Source: Rosa chinensis (lineage: Eukaryota; Streptophyta; Magnoliopsida; Rosales; Rosaceae). Taken from it: a stretch of DNA of 64,000 nt. Shown piece by piece: positions 57,478 to 64,000 of the stretch; within the stretch, counting starts at the first letter, position 1; the number at the start of each line of letters is the position of its first letter. Made by a program: the position numbers and the translations under genes. The DNA lies in NCBI RefSeq assembly GCF_002994745.2, contig NC_037094.1, positions 62,928,139 to 62,992,138 of the forward strand. The letters are read 5' to 3'. The notes under the pieces were generated by a model, which saw only the letters and a list, made by a program, of their open reading frames with translations, searched no databases and was not told the origin of the DNA.

Positions 57478-57863
57478 TATGATATATAAATATAGGTTTA
57501 TAAGAGTAACTAAGTTTGACCTAGTTGATCGAATTCTAAACGATAACCAAATTAGCTGAATTTTCTACAACCACCATAAAACATTACAATCTCTCAATCG
57601 AGCGGTTGGTTTTTCTGAATTCATTTTCCACTTCATGGTTGCTTTAGAATGAACCTAAACAATTTAAATGCAATGTATATGTCATACAACTTTAGGAGTA
57701 AAATTGGTATATGTCAATGTGTTTGTAATTAAAATTATATTTTTGTATCTTATGTCCAAGTACATCCATAGATGGGATATATACAAACGTGATGTGAAAA
57801 AATAAGCACGTTTCGAGGTTGTCACGCCATTGGTCAACCAAGAAAACATATAAGTGACTACGG

Positions 57864-58002
57864 TTGACCAATTAGATCGGGTTCAAAACTATGGTGAAAT
57901 TGACTAAATTTTTAACCACACGCACAATTTATTGTAATAAACTCATCTAACGGTCGGTTTTTCCATTTTATTTGAATTGATATGGGTTGCTCTTTGGAGT
58001 GT
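57864..58002. repeat. Direct repeat, unit 2 (139 bp)
   Basis: Second copy of the block at 57339-57477. Both lie inside the hAT element, and the segment between them also contains a diverged related stretch (CTAGTTGATCGAATTC near 57519). Confidence 0.9.
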
Positions 58003-58292
58003 GTGTGATATTATGTAAAATACAAAAATGATATATATGTTTTTAGAAATTAGAATGATATAAAAATAACCGTTGGATTTGGAAAGGGAATCCAATGATT
58101 CCAATCCTAATTTTCTACCGTTGGATTTGGAAAATGGAGACCACCTGTCTCACTCTCACAGTCTCTGAGTCTCACACCAGCGTATACGTATTGCCGTATT
58201 TGACCTAAAATCAAAACCCTATCTCCCTATCGCTATTTCACGACTTTTCTCTCTCGACTCAGGTCACTCAGCCGCTGTCTCCAACCCTCCAT

Positions 58293-58715
58293 CCATTGCC
58301 TCCAGGCCTCCGTCTCAGTCTCGACCACGGCCTCAGTCTCCGATCGACCACGGCCTCAGTCCATTCACTCAGATCGACCACGGGCTCTGTCTCATTCTCT
58401 CAGATCGACTCACTCTCACACGGCCTCCGTCTCAGTCTCCGATCGACCACGGCCTCAGTCCATTCTCTCAGATCGACCACGGGCTCTGTCTCATTCTCTC
58501 AGATCGACTCACTCTCACACGGCCTCCGTCTCAGTCTCGACCACGGCCTCAGTCTCCGATCGACCACGGCCTCAGTCTCCGATCGACCACGGCCTCAGTC
58601 CATTCTCTCAGTCTCGACTCACTCTCACACGGCCTCCGTCTCAGTCTCGACCACGGCCTCAGTCTCCGACCACCACGGCCTCAGTCCAGCCCTTCGACTC
58701 TGTCTCAGTCTCGAC
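58293..58715. repeat. Minisatellite of CTCAGTCTC/GATCGACCACGG units
   Basis: Irregular tandem units built from CTCCGATCGACCACGGCC, TCAGTCCATTCTCTCAGATC and CACTCTCACACGGCCTCCGT. A 158-codon plus-strand frame crosses it and is Ser/Leu/Arg-repetitive because of the repeat. A Met-initiated frame starts at 58296, but I do not treat it as a gene. Confidence 0.85.
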
Positions 58716-59970
58716 CAAGTCTTTTTCGATTGTAATGGAGTTTTGATCTGCCACTTATTAATTTTTATGTAGTTGTTGTACGATTAATTATTTGCTTGTT
58801 TTGATTGTGATCTCTTACATTGCAGGATGAGTAAGAGCAAACAAAGGATCAGCCTTGGTTTGAGAAAAATCAAAACTTTGTTTTCTGAGGTGTTAATCGA
58901 GCAGGTACTGGTTTTGTTGATGTTTTTGGTCAGTGGTTTTGTTTCACATGTGTTGTTAAGATTATAAGGAGTTATATGTGTGAAGTGGTTCATTTGAAAC
59001 TGTGAGTTGCTTGCTATTACTAAAATTTGCAGATTAGATATATGTAACAGTAATAAGCATGTTCAATTTTATGCCCAAGTAGAAATAAAGCTGGAGTTTT
59101 AGGTATTCTGTGTAGTCCGTGCATTACAAATAAGTGGCTCATTTCAAGAATTTTTTGCAGGGATGTACCAATTATGCAGGGCTGCAGGCAGATTCTAAGT
59201 GTGAACCTCAATGATACCAAGTCTGAATGGAAGACAATATGCTTAATTAGATAAATTCATAGAAATTGTATTAATAATTTGCTTTCGTTCTAAGTTGTAA
59301 TTTGTAAATTGGGACACTTTGTATTCTGTCTTTTTATTTTAGTACATTAAAACGGGCGTGGGGATGAGCCTCCTAGTTCGGCTAGGTTCCAAACCCCTTA
59401 AAATTTTAAAAGGAAAAAAATAGCATCCTTAATATGACCTGAGATGATCTAGAAGCAAGATTAGTTGAATGAGGTTGAGTAAAATTAGTTGATGTGGATG
59501 AGGCTAAATATTGCACAATAAAATGCATTATAGAAAAGCCCGGCCCGGCCCGAAAAAAGGTGGGCTACCCGGCCCGGCCCGAAAAAGCCCGCAAGGCCCG
59601 CCTTATATGGACGGGCTTGGATCCGTTGATTTACAATGAAGCCCGGCCCGGCCCGGGCCCGCTATGAATGGGCCGGGCCGGGCCCGGCCCGGCCCGTTGA
59701 TGAGGCCTATCACAACTTTCTTTCATATTCCTGTCTGTATCGATGGGCATATAATCCTGAACCGTTCTGATAATTCCTTCCCAATTACATGGTAGTTGGA
59801 AGATAGGAAGTGCCAACTACTGGGTTATAAATAAAGAATAATACTTGATTGATTATCTCCCCCGAATTGATCCATCAATTCCCTCTCCTAATCTATTCTT
59901 TATCTCTCTGTTCTATATAGACTTCTATCTTTATTTTACTGATTTGAGTTTTTTTAATTTTGTAGTTACA

Positions 59971-61727
59971 ATGGATAAATCCTGGGTAAAGTGTAATAGG
60001 TGTAGCACTGAATATCTTGTTGGTATGCATAATTTTGTTCAACACTCATTGCGCGTTGCTGGACGAGATGGGCTGATTAAGTGTCCATGTCGAATTTGTT
60101 GCGACCGGGATTCATTTAGTCCTGCTACGGTGAAGGAGCACTTGAAGGTGGATGGCATGGATCCTGTTTATGAGGATATGTTGGGGGTTGATCATGGTGA
60201 GGCTCTACCAGAGCCTGTATTCGTTGATGAGATGGAACAAGAATATGAGGTCCAAGATGAACCTTTAGACATGCTTCATATGTTGACTGATGTATTTGCC
60301 ACCAACAGTCCTTGTCATTCACCGTATGTTGGTGAGGACGGTTCACACACTAATGTGAGACCATCAGATGCAGAGAGATTTTACAATTTGATTGAAGAGG
60401 CTAACATAAGTTTGTACCAAGGTTGTACTAAAATGGGCAAACTGGAATTAATTCCTTGTCCGCTTGTACCAGATCAAGTGCATTACAGGGTCGTCCGATA
60501 AGTCTTTGTCCCTCAACTTAAAGTTGATTAAAAGCATACTTCCAGATGGTGAGACATTACCTTGTAGTTTGTATCAAACAAAGAAGTTAATCACTGGTCT
60601 TGGTTTAACTTATCAGAAGATTGATGCGTGTCCAAATGACTGCATTCTCTACTGGAAAGATACAGCGAATCTTGAGTATTGTCCCTCATGTGGAGAAAGC
60701 AGGTATCTAGTAGATACAATTGATGACAATAACCAGACTAGGAAAGTTTTAGCCAAAATATTGAGGTACTTCCCAATTATACCACGTCTTCAGCGCCTTT
60801 ATATGTCGAGGGTAACATCTAAGTTTATGTCGTGGCATGGCACTGAAAGACCAAAAGATGGGTTAATGAGACACCCAGCAGATTCTCCCACTTGGAAAGA
60901 GCTGGACAGATTACATCCCTCTTTTGCAAGAGATATGCGTAATGTTCGCTTGGGTTTAGCAAGCGATGGTTTCAATCCTTTCGGGCAGATGAGCTTGTCC
61001 CATAGCACTTGGCCTGTTGTGATAGCCATTTACAATCTCCCTCCTTGGTTGTGCATGAAGAAGCCATACATGCTGTTGTCACTTATAATTCCAGGTCCAA
61101 AGGCTCCCGGGAATGACATTGATGTGTATTTAGCTCCTTTGATTGATGAACTCAAATCTTTATGGGAAGTTGGCATAGAAACGTATGATGTGCACGCAAA
61201 AGAAAGTTTCACCATGAGAGCAGCACTTTTGTGGACAATAAATGATTTTCCGGCATATGCTAATCTATCAGGTTGGAGCACAAAGGGATACAAGGCTTGT
61301 CCAAATTGTGGTGATGACTCTACCTCATTTCGGTTAAAGCACAGTCAAAAGATATGCTACATGGGAAACATTTCCTTCCGATCAACCATCGGTGGCGAAC
61401 TCATCGATGACCTTTTAATGGAAAAGAGGAACACAGAACTGCTCCTATTCCACTTTCAGTTCACGAATCTCTCATCCAATTTTCTGGCTTGCATTCAAGT
61501 TTGGTAAAGGGACTAACGTTCGATCGGCTCGAAAGAAGAAAGGGACACCGGCTGCCTATTCTGGACAATGGAAAAAAAAGAGTATCTTTTACCAGTTGCC
61601 ATATTGGAAAGATTTGCTTCTCCGTCACAATTTAGACGTGATGCATATAGAAAAAAATGTTTGTGAGAGCATTGTTGGAACACTATTAGGGATTGATGGA
61701 ATTGAATACAGCAGCACTGCAATCTAA
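59971..61727 (+). pseudogene. TNP2-type CACTA transposase, frameshifted
   Basis: From MDKSWVKCNR the first frame contains the transposase-associated N-terminal domain (CPCRICCDRD near residues 40-50) and runs to a stop at 60501. Homology continues in another frame from about 60470 (SDKSL...SILPDGETLP, zinc-binding CPNDCILYW and CPSCGESRY, then the Transposase_21 core WHGTERPKDGLMRHPADSP, SDGFNPFG, WPVVIAIYNLPPWLCMK, ACPNCGDD). It shifts again near 61400 to finish with HNLDVMHIEKNVCESIVG and stops at 61727. There are thus at least two frameshifts and a truncated C-terminus. In the family this enzyme cuts CACTA ends. It is not functional as read. Confidence 0.85.
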
Positions 61728-62429
61728 GGTTAGGCTTGCATTACTAACATCCTATATAGTGATTACATTTCGATCTGCAGTGGTTTTAATTGTGACATTA
61801 TCTTAATTGTAGGATACTTGTGACAAGGAATTTAAGTTTAGTGAACTGAAAGCTCTTTTTTTTTTTTGGATATAGAACTGAATGCTCTTGGGATGCACAA
61901 GTTTGTGCGTTTTGTTGCGTATGCAAGAATGGGTGGATAGTCTTCACAGTTTTTGTGAGCCACTGTATTGTTAATAGGCAGCAGCATTATTATCATAAGG
62001 TACTTATTTGTTTTTAAAAGACTACCTAAACCTTATTCGATCATGTGATATATCTGGTTTTGTTTGTTTTTTTTATGTATCACAACTTGCTCATATGATT
62101 AGGCATGTTTATCTTGGCACCAAACTGAACTATATTGTAATATGTTCAAGTATTGCAGAATCATGAAAATCATAATATTTAACATGTAGGTAAATAAAAA
62201 ACTATATTAGACATGATCACAACATGGAAAACTACAGAAGCAGAAACAGTACATCATATTGAAATAACCAATTGTCATGAGCAGTTGAAAATCAGAAACA
62301 TGCATTTGCAATGCAAGAAAATCTCTATTAGCTGCCACTTGAAATTGGAAGAAAACCCAGTAGCAACAGGTCCATTTCCGCAGTACCATATGTGTCTTAA
62401 TACTCCAACAAAATACTCTCATCTCTTCT
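61728..62429. other. Non-coding stretch after the transposase
   Basis: AT-rich, with a T-run near 61860. It may be a transposase intron or decayed CACTA interior; no conserved protein segment is visible. Confidence 0.4.
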
Positions 62430-62858
62430 TCATATGGTCTTCGGATGTGATTTAGGGAATTTTGATTCACCCGGATTCACAAGAGGCCTTGGCCTACGAT
62501 AGATTCGGCTATGCTCACATGTATTGCTACCTTTTCTAACATCCTTAGGAGTGTCAGGAACATCATATAAAACTTCTGTCTTACCAGTAATTGTAGCGTC
62601 CGTAGGCGCAACATTGCCATTGAAAGTACCAAAGTTGTGAGGCTCATTGATGTTGATCCTTAGATCAGAATGTGCTGCTTCATTTACGATCGGAAGATTC
62701 CGAGCAACACCTGGTTGGAATACGAGTGGATACATAAGATTGAGCATCGTGTTACGAATTGCATCGTTGCCGGTAGTTTCTCTATATTGATCAAAATCCA
62801 AATGACGTCTTAACCTTGCCTTTGCTGCTTCTGATAAAGGCTCTCTTGTGGATGCCAT
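62430..62858 (-). CDS. Small ORF of unknown function within the CACTA region
   Basis: A 142-codon ORF from MASTREPLSEAAKARLRRHL, placed at this Met because the following residues look protein-like; the frame is open further upstream to 63008 without such character. The N-terminal ~35 residues are a charged helix; the middle is mixed, and the end is Arg/Pro/Lys-rich. No membrane segment or signal peptide. I do not recognise it. It could be the second CACTA gene type, a captured host fragment, or chance. Confidence 0.35.
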   Translation of the reverse strand: MASTREPLSEAAKARLRRHLDFDQYRETTGNDAIRNTMLNLMYPLVFQPGVARNLPIVNEAAHSDLRININEPHNFGTFNGNVAPTDATITGKTEVLYDVPDTPKDVRKGSNTCEHSRIYRRPRPLVNPGESKFPKSHPKTI

Positions 62859-63879
62859 GGTGGATATCTTGGTGTAAGAACTTGTAAGACTCAAATAATG
62901 CAGAAAGATCGTATAGAGCCTGCATATCACTTTTATTTGGAAGGGAAAGTCCATTTTTAATAGTGGACAGATGTTGAAATCATAAGGCCTAATAAAGATA
63001 ATGGACACATGTTGAAATCAAAATGAAGGAATATCTGCTATCTGTCAAGTTCCTGACAAACATCTGATAAAGGGGAGGAATCTTATCTTTTGGCTTGGTA
63101 TCAAAGATAGATATCAACAGGAACAAGAATAATGGTCAACATAACAATATAAAAACGTAGCAATGAAATTGAATATCCCATTTATTCTTTGAATTTAAAT
63201 ACGTGCATCTTAACGGGAGGTGTATTTTGTTGCATGTGCTCTGTGTATAACCATTGGTAATTAGCCTTTTACATGTGTCCATTAAAGGACCACAGATACA
63301 GTAGGAGATTAGATATTTGAATTATTACCGTAAAGGTTGAGCGGCAAAAGTTATGAGATTGCCTCTCAAAAACATCACTTATTTTGATTAATTGGTCACT
63401 GTGGCTTTACTTATCTTCTAATAGAAGATGTAAACAGGCTTTCATACTGAGTTTATGGTTTGCAGAAGAAAGAGACAAGTACCAGACTACCAGTTCAAAC
63501 ATTTTATTGGAGATACCTAGGAATTGGTGGAAGCTGCTCAAGCAGTAGAGGTATATAGCTTGTGACTGTAATAAAAAAAGTACCAAAGTCTAGAAACTAA
63601 TGCATGTTACTTTTTAAATGTCTGTTCAAAGTGATAATATATTTCAGGCATTTTGGTTCTTCAAGGTTGCTTGTGTAAGATACATGTTAATTTGGGAAAT
63701 GAGTGTTCATCTATTGTTTTTGTTGTTGTTGCTCAGGTTATGATAATTAAATATATGAGTACAGTGTGTTCTTGAAAATGATACTTGTAATATACTTGGT
63801 CTGTATTTGTTCATTCAGTTTACAAGTTCATGTTTGTAATGAGTACTAACATACTTGTACATGTTGATGAGCTTCGTAG
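62859..63879. other. Non-coding stretch near the right edge
   Basis: AT-rich sequence with no supported gene, RNA or repeat. Confidence 0.4.
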
Positions 63880-64000
63880 ATGGATGCATACATGGAAGTT
63901 GATGCTGAAGATGATGGCAATGCCATAGAGATGGGTCTCTCATATGAGGAAACTCAACAAACTACCATCAACGATGTGCACAATGATATGGAGTATTTTG
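63880..64000 (+). CDS. Partial open exon at the window edge
   Basis: After a CTTCGTAG acceptor-like site, ATG at 63880 opens a frame of 40 codons that continues off the window (MDAYMEVDAEDDGNAIEMGL...). It is acidic and polar. It may belong to the CACTA element or a host gene; too short to identify. Confidence 0.3.
   Translation, partial: MDAYMEVDAEDDGNAIEMGLSYEETQQTTINDVHNDMEYF

Larger units (their letters stand above)
56374..59709. mobile_element. hAT element, 3336 bp, nested in the CACTA
   Basis: Ends are TAGGCCTCATC and GATGAGGCCTA, with an exact 8-bp duplication TCACAACT at 56366-56373 and 59710-59717, the hAT target size. Just inside both ends are dense GGCCCGG/CCGGGCC subterminal repeats (56390-56610 and 59536-59700). 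No hAT transposase is recognisable, so it is non-autonomous. It carries a microsatellite, a direct duplication and a gene-like minisatellite region. Confidence 0.88.
55852..64000 (+). mobile_element. CACTA (En/Spm) transposon, left end and interior; runs off window
   Basis: It starts CACTACCACAAATATGGCC, a typical CACTA terminal inverted repeat, followed by subterminal sequence and, after a nested hAT element, a TNP2-type transposase on the same strand. The right end is not in the window. The assignment of everything up to 64000 to this one element is inferred from continuity; other insertions may lie within it. Confidence 0.65.

Noticed and set aside
59350..59420. SINE-like text (TAGTTCGGCTAGGTTCC)
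   Set aside because: It is too short and diverged, with no definable ends or target duplication.
60464..61507. Separate 347-codon gene starting at Met 60464
   Set aside because: It is the continuation of the TNP2 transposase after a frameshift; homology begins upstream of and across that Met.

Overview
The window is nuclear DNA of a flowering plant, most likely a eudicot. The evidence is small exons bounded by GT/AG introns, plant-type gene families (a mitochondrial type-I DnaJ and a purine permease), and dense nested Gypsy, Copia, CACTA, hAT, MULE and Helitron-type elements plus an endogenous caulimovirid. The exact taxon cannot be read from the sequence; a rosid is a guess. Host genes occupy only a few kilobases and most of the window is mobile DNA.

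Left part (1-14.6 kb). Positions 1-3433 hold the last five exons of a mitochondrial DnaJ gene resembling Arabidopsis ATJ1, with an intact reading frame down to a 28-nt final exon. A complete two-exon purine permease (PUP) gene lies on the minus strand at 6155-7881. From 8794 the sequence becomes repeat-rich: a Helitron-type 3' terminus, a 1.77-kb MULE with long terminal inverted repeats and a 9-bp target duplication that carries a spliceable gene fragment (Pack-MULE-like), a TA microsatellite and an LTR-type repeat.

Endogenous pararetrovirus (about 14.6-22.5 kb). One genome-length caulimovirid copy carries a tRNA-Met primer-binding site, an unbroken 2260-codon polyprotein frame (movement, coat/zinc finger, protease, RT, RNase H and an unrecognised C-terminal region), a caulimovirid-style TATA box and a poly(A) signal. 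The single-polyprotein layout is closest to Petuvirus.

Middle (22.5-34.4 kb). This holds low-content DNA, a second Helitron-type terminus, a 2.66-kb solo LTR with target duplication GGTAT, decayed exon-like fragments, and a 2.97-kb non-autonomous Copia element (target duplication AAGGA) that keeps only degenerate gag and protease.

Second DnaJ copy (35.0-40.75 kb). The zinc-finger and following exons of the same ATJ1-like gene recur here, and its intron at 40207-40745 matches window positions 1-535. Introns of this copy carry an LTR-type repeat and a MULE MITE. A coding exon is split by a 513-bp solo Copia LTR, and the 3' exons are absent from the window, so it is a broken partial duplicate.

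Retrotransposon concatemer (40863-55745). Four nearly identical 2.56-kb LTRs alternate with three identical-looking 1542-bp internal regions, each with PBS, gag only and PPT, all on the minus strand, inside one 5-bp target duplication (ATTCC). This is the most unusual structure in the window.

Right end (55.75-64 kb). A CACTA element begins at 55852 and runs off the window. A 3.3-kb hAT element with GGCCCGG-rich ends and an 8-bp target duplication is nested in it. A frameshifted TNP2-type transposase follows, then two small unrecognised ORFs. The order of insertion (hAT into CACTA, solo LTR into an exon, MITE into an intron) can be read from the target duplications.
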